The notes: generated from the sequence alone by a model not told the origin. A stretch of 64,000 nucleotides of DNA from ZC4RG29 sp964521255 (GCA_964521255.1 CAZFRM010000002.1:186001-250000); one strand, 5' to 3'; positions 16,637 through 26,860 are shown, counted from the first letter of the stretch. Translations and numbers: made by a program.

Positions 16637-17335
16637 CTAGTTAACCTCCAGCGAGAGAGACTTAAATTCAATTCGGATATACTCCAAAAGAAAATAAATG
16701 AAGAGTGTCAATCCAATCATTTCCAGGGACTCCTCATAAGAAGCCACTAACGCATATTTGATATTTTGAAAGCCACGGATATTTAATATACGTGTTCCAT
16801 ACATTCCAATAAAAATAGCTCCTGAAACGTAGATCACTCCAGATACTACAAATCCCCTTGCAATGGTTTTTGGCAAAGTTGTAGTAAACCTGATAAGAAA
16901 GAAAATGAATAAAAGTCCGATCGCACCGAAAGGCATACCCCATGCGTAGCTAAAATCTAATTTTTGCCTGATACCATAGCTGGAAATAACACTGACAAAA
17001 AAATTATGAACCGAAGGATTCTCATCAAGGCTTAAAAGGAGGAATGCTAAGGTAAGTAACAACCAATTATACACGAGTACAGACTTCATGTTTTTGTGAT
17101 GAAGTGCAATAATGGCAAGAATAAAAAATGCAATTAAGATTAGAAGTGCATTAAAATACGTCGGAAGACTGTTTTCAAAATCCACGGTTAAAAGAGAAAA
17201 CATTTTATACCCAAATCCTCCCGTTATTATTCCTTTATAAAAGAGAAAGATGGTGATATAATTAATGCTGATCACAAGTAACAGTCCTATGAAAAGTATC
17301 TTTATCAAAAGGCTTGTATTCAGCTTAAATTGCAT
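16637..17335 (-). CDS. Six-helix membrane protein of unknown function
   Basis: 232 residues from the ATG at 17333-17335 (MQFKLNTSLLIK). An upstream in-frame start gives only a polar leader. Six hydrophobic stretches can be drawn, e.g. LLIKILFIGLLLVISINYI, ALLILIAFFILAIIAL, NWLLLTLAFLLLSL, IGLLFIFFLIRF, VVSGVIYVSGAIFIG and LFIYFLLEYI. No catalytic motif is recognised. The periplasmic loops are short. It is flanked by unrelated genes. Confidence 0.65.
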   Translation of the reverse strand: MQFKLNTSLLIKILFIGLLLVISINYITIFLFYKGIITGGFGYKMFSLLTVDFENSLPTYFNALLILIAFFILAIIALHHKNMKSVLVYNWLLLTLAFLLLSLDENPSVHNFFVSVISSYGIRQKLDFSYAWGMPFGAIGLLFIFFLIRFTTTLPKTIARGFVVSGVIYVSGAIFIGMYGTRILNIRGFQNIKYALVASYEESLEMIGLTLFIYFLLEYIRIEFKSLSLEVN

Positions 17336-17625
17336 GCTTATCAGTTCAGTCCAACAAGCAAGATACAATCAATTAGTATTATGCTCCAAACCCTTTGTTG
17401 CAAACACCAATAGTATTGAAAGAACCTCAATGAATTGAGTATTTGTAAACGGTTGCAAAATCGTTTTATTAATTTTCTGTTATTAATGCGATTTGTGTAA
17501 AGAATGGAAAATTCAACAAAGGTTATTATGGCTGTGTTGACTGATTTCCACAAAACACCATCTCTTCATTTTTGTTAAATAAATAAATTGTTATTTTAAT
17601 GTTTCACTTAAACAAAAGATCTCTT

Positions 17626-18618
17626 ATGAAAAAACTACTCCTCCTGGCCATGATTGGCCTGTTATCATTCTATTCTTGTGAAGAGCCAAAAGTATCTGAA
17701 TCTTCCTTGCAGCGCGACATGAAAATCAAAATTCCGGATGTCCTAAAAAACAACCGAAGTGCTAACGGCCGGATTAAAAATGATGTTAAAACGGTTTTGA
17801 ACTCAACCCTTTTTGCAAATACCAATATCAAAGTCAGCGATGTCCATATTTGCAAGCGTGCGGAAGCTCACCCGGTAAAGAGTGTAGAAACGTTGGATCA
17901 GCAATTTCAAAGCACCTTATCATCGCGTTGGGTAACCAATGACCAACGTCGTAACTGGAATGGTGATAATGTTTTGAATGATATTGATTGGATGGCCTTC
18001 CCATTCTTTGCTGTTGCCAATGGTACCTTTGATGCGCTTCCTATTTATCGATCCATGTATTCGAAATGGCAGAGCGGAGGTTCTTGCAACACGGTAAAGA
18101 TCGATGAAACTTCGTATGATCTTTCAATGGGTAATCCCAGCCTGATTTTAGGTATTGGCCCATGGAATCCTGCAGCAGTACCGCTTGCTGACGTTTCTGT
18201 TGTTGGATTTTTACCTGCCGCTATTTTTGAAGCTGTTTTTGGGGAACCTAATATTCTTGGTGTTGCATTTTCTTTTGTTTTTATTGATAACAATGGCAAT
18301 CCAATAAAAACAACAAGAGGAAAAGACGACAAAGCCTATACAGAAGTGTGGTTTAATGATGGTTTCACATGGTCAAGAGGACCTTCTCAGGGAACAATAG
18401 ATCTGGAGTCTGTCATACTGCATGAATTTGGTCATACGATGAACCTTGGCCATTTTGGTATACTTCAATTGTTCACCAATCACGATGGGTCATCTAAATT
18501 GGTATATCAGCCTGTAAACACCATGAATGCTTTTTACATTGGCGAATCGCGAAATTTCCTTGGGCCGAACGATAAAGGAAATTACTGCGAAGCGTGGGGA
18601 AGCTGGCCGTGGAATTAG
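17626..18618 (+). CDS. Lipoprotein zinc metalloprotease, metzincin type
   Basis: 330 residues from ATG 17626 (an ATG also lies at 17599). A lipoprotein signal peptide ends at LLSFYSC, so the mature protein would be anchored in the envelope. The active site is HEFGHTMNLGH (HExxHxxGxxH pattern) near residue 275, followed by VNTMNAFY, which fits a Met-turn. These are the features of metzincins such as matrixin or M57-like proteases. The region before the active site lacks a recognised domain. It is followed by an inverted repeat shared with the convergent gene. Confidence 0.85.
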   Translation: MKKLLLLAMIGLLSFYSCEEPKVSESSLQRDMKIKIPDVLKNNRSANGRIKNDVKTVLNSTLFANTNIKVSDVHICKRAEAHPVKSVETLDQQFQSTLSSRWVTNDQRRNWNGDNVLNDIDWMAFPFFAVANGTFDALPIYRSMYSKWQSGGSCNTVKIDETSYDLSMGNPSLILGIGPWNPAAVPLADVSVVGFLPAAIFEAVFGEPNILGVAFSFVFIDNNGNPIKTTRGKDDKAYTEVWFNDGFTWSRGPSQGTIDLESVILHEFGHTMNLGHFGILQLFTNHDGSSKLVYQPVNTMNAFYIGESRNFLGPNDKGNYCEAWGSWPWN

Positions 18619-18632
18619 GTTAAGGTTAAAAG

Positions 18633-18680
18633 TTAATCGTTAATCGTAGCAGTGACATAGCTGCTGCGATTAACGATTAA
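18633..18680. terminator. Bidirectional terminator-like inverted repeat
   Basis: TTAATCGTTAATCGTAGCAG at 18633-18652 is complementary in 19 of 20 positions to 18661-18680, with an 8-base loop. It lies between convergent genes that end at 18618 and 18712. Confidence 0.65.
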
Positions 18681-18711
18681 AATTTTCATAGTCTAAATAT
18701 TCAAATTGTAA

Positions 18712-20637
18712 TTAATCTCCCGCCCTTAGCGAATTGATCCATGCGGCAATTTTCAATGCTTCATCTTTTGGAACTTGTGGCATGGGCGCCATCTCGGTGG
18801 CATAGTCGGGCCAGTTCTTTGCCTGAGGATTATAAATAAGGTCAACAATTTTTTCGTTGGTGTATTTACGTTTGGCGATGTCAACAAATGCAGGGCCTAC
18901 CTGCCGTTTACTGGTTTGATGACAGGCCGAACAGGTATTCTTATCCAACAAAGGTTTTATCTGGTCATAAGAAAGCGCTACCGCTGAGGTTTTTTTAGCT
19001 ACTGTCGTTTTTGATACAGGTGTCCCTTTCTTCCCGGCCGATGATCGCTTTGTACTCACCTCACTCATCGGGAGTTTTGTTCCATCAGGAATATTATTCA
19101 ACGTATAATAACCTGTAGGATGCAATACAGAAATTCCTTCACCTGAACGAATTCCGTGAACATTTATCTGATGCAGATAGTATTGTCTCAGGTTATCAAT
19201 CAACAACCTCACTTTCATTCCATCCTCAGAAACTTTTACACCCTTAACATTCAACGCTTCCTCATTAACCGTTGGACTTCCATATACAGGATGATACTTA
19301 TAGATAAAACTTCTGCCGGAATAAGCATCCAGATCTTCCGCAATTTTTTTATCTACGGGAAGGGTGAATTCAATTTCAAATCCATCCGGCATAGCTTTAA
19401 TTGTTTTCATCTCCATCGGAACTTCACCAGACCAAACGAGTCTTTCCAATCCGGAATTTGTTGAACCTGCAGATCCCCATCCGCGGTTCGTTTCGCCGAC
19501 AAACAATGAACCGTCATGTCCCCAGCTCATACGAAGAATACCGCTTTGAAATCCTGCCCTGAAGTCAAATGATGCTCCTTGAAACTCGCCATTCACTTTT
19601 TCCAGAGCAACTCTCATGATCTTGCTTTGACCCTGATCACCGATAAATATTTGACCGCTAAAAGGACCAAACTTACCGGTTGTTTCATCACGCAAAATTT
19701 CAGAATTTGAAATACCCTGAACACCATGGGGTAACATTATTGCCGGCAATCTCAACTCGGGGAACTCCTTTTTGGCTTCATATAAAAATGTAGGATCTTT
19801 TTCATCTGCAATATTTTCCGGTTTTACGTACCGTCCGTCTTTTTTATCACGACGCTCATCAATTTTAGATGTGAATTGATCAGCAGTAAGTTTCAATGGA
19901 GAATTTGGTAAGGAGGTCCATCGCAAGCCAGCAGGGTGTCCGATAAAACTTCCCTGCTTAACATGCCACATTCCTCCGGTTCCAATCCAATCCCCCTGGT
20001 TGTCGGTATAAAATAATTCTCCATCAATCATTCCTAAACCACACGGTGAACGCATGCCTGTTGCCCAGGGCTCCATTTTTCCATCGGGAGTGATGCGCAA
20101 TGCCCAACCTCTCCAGGGCACCCGACTTTCTCCACGCCACCATTCTTCATCACCGAAAGCAACATTACCCGTAACAAACATGCTTCCATCAGGCGCAAAC
20201 TTGGGGCCGTAAGAATATTCATGATAGTGACCGGATAACGGCCACGCATAAATAGTTTCATAAACATCAGCTTTACCATCACCATTTGTGTCAACGAGTT
20301 TGGTAAGTTCACCACGTTGTGCTGTGTACAGAGCATTGTCTTTGTATGCCAGTCCCAACGCTTCATGAAGGCCCGATGCAAAAAGTTTGTAGCGAGGTGA
20401 AGCGCCATTTTCCATATAGGGATTTTCAATCGTCCATACATCTCCTCTTCTCGTGCACACCGCGATCCGTCCGTCAGGAAGTGTGGTTACTCCACCTACC
20501 TCCAGTAAAATATCTTCCGGCGCAGGTAGCGTTATGATTTTGTAATAGTCGTCTTCTGTGGGTTGGCGCTTGCTCGTTTGAGCATTTGCATTCAGCGCCA
20601 TCACCAACATTGTATAAATTATAAAAAGCCGTTTCAT
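18712..20637 (-). CDS. Secreted PQQ-dehydrogenase-like beta-propeller with C-terminal cytochrome c
   Basis: 641 residues from the ATG at 20635-20637, which begins the signal peptide MKRLFIIYTMLVMALNANAQ. The first 430 residues resemble the sorbosone/glucose dehydrogenase-like propeller (VTTLPDGRIAVCTRRGDVW, YGPKFAPDGSMFVTGN, HGVQGISNSEILRD, WGHDGSLFVGETNRGWG). The last 90 residues are a class I cytochrome c: CSACH as haem motif and MAPMPQVP with the axial Met. Between them lies a Lys/Thr/Ser-rich linker. It is probably a periplasmic or extracellular sugar oxidoreductase. It follows the DUF1080 gene by 22 bp, and the two form an operon. Confidence 0.85.
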   Translation of the reverse strand: MKRLFIIYTMLVMALNANAQTSKRQPTEDDYYKIITLPAPEDILLEVGGVTTLPDGRIAVCTRRGDVWTIENPYMENGASPRYKLFASGLHEALGLAYKDNALYTAQRGELTKLVDTNGDGKADVYETIYAWPLSGHYHEYSYGPKFAPDGSMFVTGNVAFGDEEWWRGESRVPWRGWALRITPDGKMEPWATGMRSPCGLGMIDGELFYTDNQGDWIGTGGMWHVKQGSFIGHPAGLRWTSLPNSPLKLTADQFTSKIDERRDKKDGRYVKPENIADEKDPTFLYEAKKEFPELRLPAIMLPHGVQGISNSEILRDETTGKFGPFSGQIFIGDQGQSKIMRVALEKVNGEFQGASFDFRAGFQSGILRMSWGHDGSLFVGETNRGWGSAGSTNSGLERLVWSGEVPMEMKTIKAMPDGFEIEFTLPVDKKIAEDLDAYSGRSFIYKYHPVYGSPTVNEEALNVKGVKVSEDGMKVRLLIDNLRQYYLHQINVHGIRSGEGISVLHPTGYYTLNNIPDGTKLPMSEVSTKRSSAGKKGTPVSKTTVAKKTSAVALSYDQIKPLLDKNTCSACHQTSKRQVGPAFVDIAKRKYTNEKIVDLIYNPQAKNWPDYATEMAPMPQVPKDEALKIAAWINSLRAGD

Positions 20638-20659
20638 ATTTTTATTCAACTTTTGTTCC

Positions 20660-22558
20660 TTACCAGATAATTGAATACTTGATTTCTTTACCATCAACCG
20701 GAATCATCAGTTCCTTTTTACCATGAGGCTGATCGCGGACCACCGGTTTTACCGATGACACTACTTTAATATAATACTCTTTATCTCCAATGATATAGGT
20801 ACCATCCGAAAGCGTTGAAATACTGTTCCCTTCTGCCACCTTGTAATAAAATCCCGTACCACTTACGTTATTAAACTTTACTTCCCTGGTAAATATTTTG
20901 TTTTCAGCATCCGGATAGATTTTATCTTCAACAGCTATTCCTTTATATATGTATTTGAAAATTGGTCTGCCGGTTGATTCCTCCAGCGCATACCCCTTAC
21001 TGCTAAAATCAATCTCATTGCTCAATGGAGGAAATGCTGCTTGCTGATCAGACAATAAGCTCAACGAAGGACTTGTGAATAAATATTGAACCATTCCTAC
21101 AGGACGATACGAGCCATCTCCGCGATCGTGCCACATGGGTGTAGCATCAACAAAACTTCCTTGCCAGACGCATGCAATATCGCCGGCCTTTAAGTCGTAG
21201 ATGTAATTGAGTCCGCCGGGATCACCAACAGCAATGGTATGGGTTAAACGTTTTGAGCGATCGTTATTAAAATCGAGAAAGGCTCGTAACAACTTGGTGC
21301 TGCTACCGACCTTTACCAAAACCGGTGTTACAAGATTTGAACCGGGTGGAAAAGAATTGAAGGTTTGTAGTGCTTTTGGATATGTATTCGATCCACTGAC
21401 CGTGAGACCCAATTGAGGAGGTTGCCAATTAACATCCTTAAAATAAATAAGCTCGAAAGGATAAGCACCTTTCTTTAATTGAATCGGCTTGCGATTATAA
21501 CCATCGACAACCTGTTCACCAGCAATACTGAACTTTGCTTCGCCACTGTGCTGGAGAGAAAATTGATAATTGTCGTCTTCCGGAATGTTGACTGTGCCAT
21601 TGTAAACAACTGCAAATGCATCTTCAATTTCTGCTACCTCCCAGGTCAATGCAGGTATTGAACCACTGCTTACCGGTTTCATTGTTATAAAATCATTTAC
21701 TGATTTGAAGTTGCCGTGAAACACTTTGTAGGTGATACCCGAAAGTGTTACTTCAGAATCATGCATAAGCCGGTAGTGAATATTTCGAAACGCCACTGCG
21801 CCGTGATCCCCCTGAATCATTAGCGGGCCCAGAGGCTTTTCATTGTTTTCAATGGGTGCACCGGTAAGTTTAGGCACTTCAACATTGTCATGAATTTTTA
21901 CACCGTTCAACTCGATAGAAATAAATTTAGCATTCGCTATTTTTTCGCCTGCCGCATTGAACCGGGGTGCGCGAAAAGAAATTTTCATTTTCTGCCAAAG
22001 CCCGGGAGCCTTCGCTGCATTTAGTATGGGTGCTTTGCCCATATAAATTTTTTCAGGCACCGTTTCCCAGTTTCTATAAATCCCGCCGATGTCTGAATAC
22101 TTTGGATCTTTTACTCCCCAACTGTCCAGCAACTGAACTTCGTAACGTCCTTGTAAAAAGATTCCGGAATTCGAGCCTTTTGGCAGCATCACATCCAGTT
22201 CAAGCTCAATGTCGCCGTGCTCAAAATTTGTGATTAGATTATCCTTCTTTTCCTCCGTATTCATGTTGAGGAGAATTCCTTTTCCGGCTGTGTACGTCAC
22301 GGCTTTTGGTACCTCCACAATTGGTTCTGCTTTCTTCTTCTTGCTTTTTTTTGAAGGCTCAGTTGTAACGGCTGGTTGATGATGTGCATCAACATTTGGA
22401 TCTACTGTTACGTCACCCACTATAAACCAGTTACCGGCTTGCGGTTTAAAAGATGACATATCATCCAGCGATAAAGTTTTCATCGATGGCTGGGCAAATA
22501 ATAATGGATTGACAAAAGTCAACACTACAATAATTGTCCTTCTCAATATTCTTTTCAT
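20660..22558 (-). CDS. Secreted DUF1080 (3-keto-disaccharide hydrolase-like) protein
   Basis: 632 residues from the ATG at 22556-22558, with signal peptide ending at LLFAQ. Residues about 90-280 are a DUF1080 concanavalin-like domain (HGDIELELDVMLPKGSNSGIFLQGRYEVQLLDSW, then GPLMIQGDHGAVAFRNIHYR). Residues about 285-400 resemble a PA14-type beta domain (FHGNFKSVNDF, AVVYNGTVNIPEDDNYQFSLQHSG). The remainder is beta-rich and unassigned. A Lys-rich stretch lies near residue 70. Family members cleave 3-keto-glucosides. Together with the propeller/cytochrome protein this suggests oxidative glycoside breakdown outside the inner membrane. Confidence 0.82.
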   Translation of the reverse strand: MKRILRRTIIVVLTFVNPLLFAQPSMKTLSLDDMSSFKPQAGNWFIVGDVTVDPNVDAHHQPAVTTEPSKKSKKKKAEPIVEVPKAVTYTAGKGILLNMNTEEKKDNLITNFEHGDIELELDVMLPKGSNSGIFLQGRYEVQLLDSWGVKDPKYSDIGGIYRNWETVPEKIYMGKAPILNAAKAPGLWQKMKISFRAPRFNAAGEKIANAKFISIELNGVKIHDNVEVPKLTGAPIENNEKPLGPLMIQGDHGAVAFRNIHYRLMHDSEVTLSGITYKVFHGNFKSVNDFITMKPVSSGSIPALTWEVAEIEDAFAVVYNGTVNIPEDDNYQFSLQHSGEAKFSIAGEQVVDGYNRKPIQLKKGAYPFELIYFKDVNWQPPQLGLTVSGSNTYPKALQTFNSFPPGSNLVTPVLVKVGSSTKLLRAFLDFNNDRSKRLTHTIAVGDPGGLNYIYDLKAGDIACVWQGSFVDATPMWHDRGDGSYRPVGMVQYLFTSPSLSLLSDQQAAFPPLSNEIDFSSKGYALEESTGRPIFKYIYKGIAVEDKIYPDAENKIFTREVKFNNVSGTGFYYKVAEGNSISTLSDGTYIIGDKEYYIKVVSSVKPVVRDQPHGKKELMIPVDGKEIKYSIIW

Positions 22559-22727
22559 TGTATGAAGCTTTCTCTTTGTAGGGTGATTTACAATCGTTTT
22601 TTGAAAAATGCTAATAACACACAAGCACATTATTCATGGATGTGTGGACTCTTCTGCTTAAAATTTTAGTAATCCTTCTAAGTGAACAAATGGCATTCTG
22701 AAACGGCCATTATTCTTCAAACAATAC

Positions 22728-23159
22728 TCAATCTTTTTTTTCTTCTTCTTTTTCTTCCTTGCTTTCTTCAAAGATTTCAGGTGCGAATTGAAGAATGATT
22801 GTATACCATCTCACGAGTTTTTTAATATCAGAAACATAAACTCGCTCTTCATCATATTCAGGCAGGATAGATTTTAGAAATGACTTCAGTTCAGTTGGAT
22901 CAGAATCACCATCAACACCAAGATCACCTGCATACTCTTTGTGCATCTTCTTCAAAACCTCTTCCAATGAAACGGTTCCTTCTTTTGTTGTCGTGTAAAT
23001 GGAGATTTCGTTTAGCAGGGATACGCGGTGATTTGTAGTAGCCACCATTTTGGTTTTAGCTGCATCCAGCGATTCCAGTATCAAAGATGTTTTGGCCGGT
23101 GCTACAACTTTAAACAACCCTCCTTTACCTGAAATGCTCGCAATGTCTGATAACTTCAT
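22728..23159 (-). CDS. DUF5606 domain protein
   Basis: 143 residues, starting MKLSDIASISGKGGLFKVVAP. This matches the small Bacteroidota-specific DUF5606 family; its role is unknown. The N-terminal 50 residues form a short beta-rich SH3-like pattern, the centre is helical (LKSFLKSILPEYDEERVY), and the tail is a run of Glu and Lys. It lies 39 bp after engB and may be co-transcribed with it. Confidence 0.8.
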   Translation of the reverse strand: MKLSDIASISGKGGLFKVVAPAKTSLILESLDAAKTKMVATTNHRVSLLNEISIYTTTKEGTVSLEEVLKKMHKEYAGDLGVDGDSDPTELKSFLKSILPEYDEERVYVSDIKKLVRWYTIILQFAPEIFEESKEEKEEEKKD

Positions 23160-23198
23160 AACAATCTTTTTTTAAGAGGAGGCGCAAAGCTAAATGAA

Positions 23199-23798
23199 TT
23201 AATGCGAATCAGCCATGGATGATTCAATAAAATGAAGGATCTCATCCCGGCCTTTTTTCTTTGCTGATGATGATGTAAAAATCAGGGGAAGCTCGGCCCA
23301 GGTTTCCATAAGTTTTTTCTCAAGGCGTTCCCTGCTCTTTTGAAGTTCGGCTTTAGTGATCTTATCGGTTTTGGTCAGGATAAGGCAGATGGGAATACCG
23401 GCACTTCCTGCCCAGTGGATAAAATTAAGATCGATAGGTTGTGGGCTTAACCGTGAGTCGACAAGTATAAAAAGACAATGCAGGTTTTCACGCTTCAGGG
23501 AATATTCATCTATCATCTTTCCCCATCCCTTTTTTGCGCTCTTGGCTACTGCGGCATAGCCGTATCCTGGTAAGTCAACGAGGTACCAGGTGTTATTAAT
23601 GAGAAAATGATTAATCGTTTGTGTCTTCCCGGGGCGCACTGAGGTTTTAGCCAGGCCCTTTCGGTTCGTAAGCATATTGATGAGGGATGATTTGCCAACA
23701 TTGGAACGTCCTATAAAGGCAAACTCAGGCCTGTCTGCGGGAGGGCCTTTTCGAAAGTCAGTACTGCTCAATACAAATTCAGCTTGCCGGATTTCCAT
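23199..23798 (-). CDS. engB: Ribosome biogenesis GTPase YsxC/EngB
   Basis: 199 residues from the ATG at 23796-23798 (MEIRQAEFVLSS), the usual length. G1 is FIGRSNVGKSSLIN, G2 the Thr in RPGKTQTINHF, G3 VDLPGYGYA, G4 LTKTDK, G5 SSSAKK. EngB is an essential GTPase that acts in 50S subunit assembly. Confidence 0.96.
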   Translation of the reverse strand: MEIRQAEFVLSSTDFRKGPPADRPEFAFIGRSNVGKSSLINMLTNRKGLAKTSVRPGKTQTINHFLINNTWYLVDLPGYGYAAVAKSAKKGWGKMIDEYSLKRENLHCLFILVDSRLSPQPIDLNFIHWAGSAGIPICLILTKTDKITKAELQKSRERLEKKLMETWAELPLIFTSSSAKKKGRDEILHFIESSMADSH

Positions 23799-23968
23799 AT
23801 CGTGTGTTTTGAGCAAGTTAAAGTAATGATTCAAGCCTAAAATACTAAGAATGTAAATTTCCGTAACTTTATGCGTTTAAAATATGCGGCCAAATCGTCA
23901 GTTTTTTCTATATTGGCGTTAATTGTATTGTTTTTTACTATAATTTTAATGACAAATTTTTTTAAGCA

Positions 23969-26017
23969 ATGCACAGTATTGTAAGAGTACTGATTTTTTC
24001 GACTCTGTTTTTTGTAGTTTTTTATCCATCACACGCCCAGGAGCAAAACCCTGAACAGGCCAAGCAATACATGGAAGTTGCAGAGGGCATGATCGAAGGT
24101 TCGATGGCGTTCGATGATATCAGAGGCGTTATGGTCCTGGCCGCTGACCTTGATACCACCTTTATAAAAGCAAACTACGATGCCGGGGACCTTCACCTGC
24201 GAACTATTGGCAAAGACCTGGCCGTGAAATACTTTATGCGTGTATACCGGCAAGATCCCGAATACAAGTTTGATATTGAATATAAAATCGGAAAAAGCTA
24301 TCAACTCGGACTGGAGTTTGATAAAGCCATCGACTATTACAATCGCTACAAGGAAAAGCTGAAAAAGAAATCCAGCTACCAGGGAAGAGATAAGGTAAGT
24401 GAACAGGTAGTTAATCGCGGAATTTTTGAATGCGAGAATGGAAAAGAATATGTTTCCAGACCTGGAAATTTTTCAATTGTAAATATTGGCCGGGAGATCA
24501 ATTCAGAATATGAAGATTACGCCCCTGTTCTTAACGCATCAGAAGATGAAATAGTGTTTACTTCAAGACGCAGAGAGGACAACCTCAATGAAAACGTGGC
24601 TGACGATAATAAACCTTACGAAGATATTTACATCGCTCGAAAAGAGGGAGCTAACTGGACGCGGGCCACAAACATTGGTATGCCCGTAAATACACCTTAT
24701 CATGGATCTAACCTTGCCTTATCAAAAGATGGTAATACTCTCTTTATATATAAGGACGATAACGGTGGTGATATATACTTTTCTGAACGTCGTGAAAATA
24801 ACGTCTGGACTGAACCACTGCCATTACCAGGTCTTGTAAACTCCAGCTACGAGGAAAAATCCATTACTATTTCTGCTGACGAGAAGACACTTTACTTTTC
24901 AAGTGACCGGCCCGGTGGTTTTGGCGGATTAGATATTTATCGTGCTACACTTGATTCCAAAGGAAACTGGTCTAATGTCAAAAATCTTGGAAATATCATC
25001 AACACAGAGTACGATGAAGATGGACCCTTCATCGACAATGAGGGTGTTAACCTGTACTTCAGTAGCAGAGGCCATAAAGGAATGGGTGGTCATGATATTT
25101 TCAGGTCAGAATACTATGCAGGTACAAACGAGTGGAGTGAACCTGTTAACCTTGGCTATCCCATCAATACTCCTGATGAAGATATTTATTTTGTCTCATC
25201 AGTAGATGGAATACGCGCCTATTACTCGTCCGTTCGTGAAGACGGTATGGGTTATACGGATATATATACCATTACAATTCCTGAAGGACTTCAGAATATT
25301 GAATCAACACCTGTAGCCACCGTTAAAGACACTACTGATAAAACACCGGTTGTGATTGTTCCGCTACCCGATGGTAAAAAAGATGTCGTACCCTTGAAAT
25401 ACATTGTGAGTGTGATCGATGCGGAAACGAAAAACCCACTTGGTGCCAATACAAAATTACAGGGCCTGCATGACAATGTTATAGTCCCCTCACGTGAAAA
25501 TGGAGTTGGTGTTTATGAATTCAGCATAACGAGTCCATCAGCTAAAGATTACAGACTTTCAGTTGAGAAAGAAGGCTATGTATTTCTAAATCAAAATGTA
25601 AAAATTCAAGGCGCTGCAACGGAAGAAATAACATTGAACCGAACTATTGAGATGCGAAAACTTGCTGTGGGTGTCAGTGGCGTTTTACGAAACATCTATT
25701 TTGATTTTGATAAATGGTCATTCAAGAATGAGTCTTACAACGAGCTTAACAAACTTGAACGGATGATGGCACAAAATCAAAATATTAAAGTAGAAATATC
25801 AGGCCATACCGATGCTGTAGGCACTACCGCATACAACATGTTCCTTTCCAGGAAGCGTGCTGAAGCTGTGAAAGATTTTCTGAGCACAAAAGGAATAGAT
25901 CCACGTCGCGTAAAAGCTGTAGGATACGGTAAAAAGAAACCACTGGCCAGCAACGACGATGAGAAAGAAGGCCGCGAATTAAACCGCCGGGTTGAATTCT
26001 TAGTCATCGAACAATAG
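23969..26017 (+). CDS. TPR-PD40-OmpA envelope protein
   Basis: 682 residues. A signal peptide ends at YPSHAQ without a lipobox Cys. Residues 25-160 are TPR-like (YNRYKEKLKKK). Residues about 190-420 hold PD40 propeller repeats (EDEIVFTSRR, GNTLFIYKDD, EKTLYFSSDRPGGFGGLDIY, GVNLYFSSRGHKGMGGHDIF). Residues about 455-560 form a CarboxypepD-regulatory-like domain. Residues 565-682 are an OmpA peptidoglycan-binding domain (VEISGHTDAVGTTAYN, LNRRVEFLV). This order equals that of PorE, a type IX secretion accessory, but PorE is a lipoprotein and paralogues are numerous. It precedes ubiE-porT, so a link to the secretion system is possible. Confidence 0.88.
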   Translation: MHSIVRVLIFSTLFFVVFYPSHAQEQNPEQAKQYMEVAEGMIEGSMAFDDIRGVMVLAADLDTTFIKANYDAGDLHLRTIGKDLAVKYFMRVYRQDPEYKFDIEYKIGKSYQLGLEFDKAIDYYNRYKEKLKKKSSYQGRDKVSEQVVNRGIFECENGKEYVSRPGNFSIVNIGREINSEYEDYAPVLNASEDEIVFTSRRREDNLNENVADDNKPYEDIYIARKEGANWTRATNIGMPVNTPYHGSNLALSKDGNTLFIYKDDNGGDIYFSERRENNVWTEPLPLPGLVNSSYEEKSITISADEKTLYFSSDRPGGFGGLDIYRATLDSKGNWSNVKNLGNIINTEYDEDGPFIDNEGVNLYFSSRGHKGMGGHDIFRSEYYAGTNEWSEPVNLGYPINTPDEDIYFVSSVDGIRAYYSSVREDGMGYTDIYTITIPEGLQNIESTPVATVKDTTDKTPVVIVPLPDGKKDVVPLKYIVSVIDAETKNPLGANTKLQGLHDNVIVPSRENGVGVYEFSITSPSAKDYRLSVEKEGYVFLNQNVKIQGAATEEITLNRTIEMRKLAVGVSGVLRNIYFDFDKWSFKNESYNELNKLERMMAQNQNIKVEISGHTDAVGTTAYNMFLSRKRAEAVKDFLSTKGIDPRRVKAVGYGKKKPLASNDDEKEGRELNRRVEFLVIEQ

Positions 26018-26119
26018 ATCCATGCAAATTCAGATCAGTTCGTGTCCGCCTTAAGGATGGATTATTGAGACTATTAGCTTCATTCCTCACCTAAATCCTT
26101 CTAACTTTCCGCCCTGTTT

Positions 26120-26860
26120 ATGGATATAAACGAAAAGATGCAAGTAGTACCCTATAATAAGGAAAACACAGGAAAGAAAGAACAGGTGGCGAGAATGTTT
26201 GATAGCATCAGTCATCGTTACGATTTTTTAAATCACTTTCTGAGTCTTGGTATTGATAAGGTTTGGCGTAAAAAAGCCATAAACACACTTCGTTCGATTA
26301 ACCCGAAATTCATATTGGATGTAGCTACCGGCACCGGAGATTTTGCCATTCAATCGTTAACCCTGAACCCTGACAAAATTATCGGCATTGATATTTCAGA
26401 AGGTATGCTGGCAAAGGGAAGGATTAAGCTGAAAGAAAGGCAACTCAACGATAAAGTAGAATTACTTAGCGGAGATTCTGAAAATATACCGTTCACAGAA
26501 AATAAATTCGATGCTGTAACCGTTGCTTTTGGTGTGAGGAACTTTGAAAATCTTGAAAAGGGTTTAAACGAAATTTATCGTGTGCTTAAACCCACAGGCA
26601 AAGTTGTTGTCCTGGAATTTTCAAAGCCCGGCCAATTCCCATTCAAGCAGATCTATAATTTTTATTTTAGAGCCATTTTACCTAAACTGGGACGATTGAT
26701 CTCTAACGACCCGGCCGCTTACACATACTTACCAGAATCAGTAAAGGCATTTCCAGACGGTGAGGACTTTATCAGGATTCTCCGGAATGTAGGATTTAAA
26801 AATACCACATGCAGATCATTAACCTTTGGAATAAGTTCAATATACATTGGGCAAAAGTAA
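26120..26860 (+). CDS. ubiE: Demethylmenaquinone methyltransferase
   Basis: 246 residues. It methylates demethylmenaquinone with S-adenosylmethionine, the last step of menaquinone synthesis. It shows FDSISHRYDFLNHFLSLGID, the SAM motif ILDVATGTGDFAI, GIDISEGMLAKG, and the family signature VTVAFGVRNFENLEKGL. An ATG follows at codon 7, but the first ATG fits the N-terminal extension of the family. It overlaps porT by 52 bp. Confidence 0.95.
   Translation: MDINEKMQVVPYNKENTGKKEQVARMFDSISHRYDFLNHFLSLGIDKVWRKKAINTLRSINPKFILDVATGTGDFAIQSLTLNPDKIIGIDISEGMLAKGRIKLKERQLNDKVELLSGDSENIPFTENKFDAVTVAFGVRNFENLEKGLNEIYRVLKPTGKVVVLEFSKPGQFPFKQIYNFYFRAILPKLGRLISNDPAAYTYLPESVKAFPDGEDFIRILRNVGFKNTTCRSLTFGISSIYIGQK

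Noticed and set aside
23969..26017. Naming the PD40/OmpA protein porE
   Set aside because: The domain order fits, but there is no lipoprotein signal and many paralogues with similar order exist in Bacteroidota.
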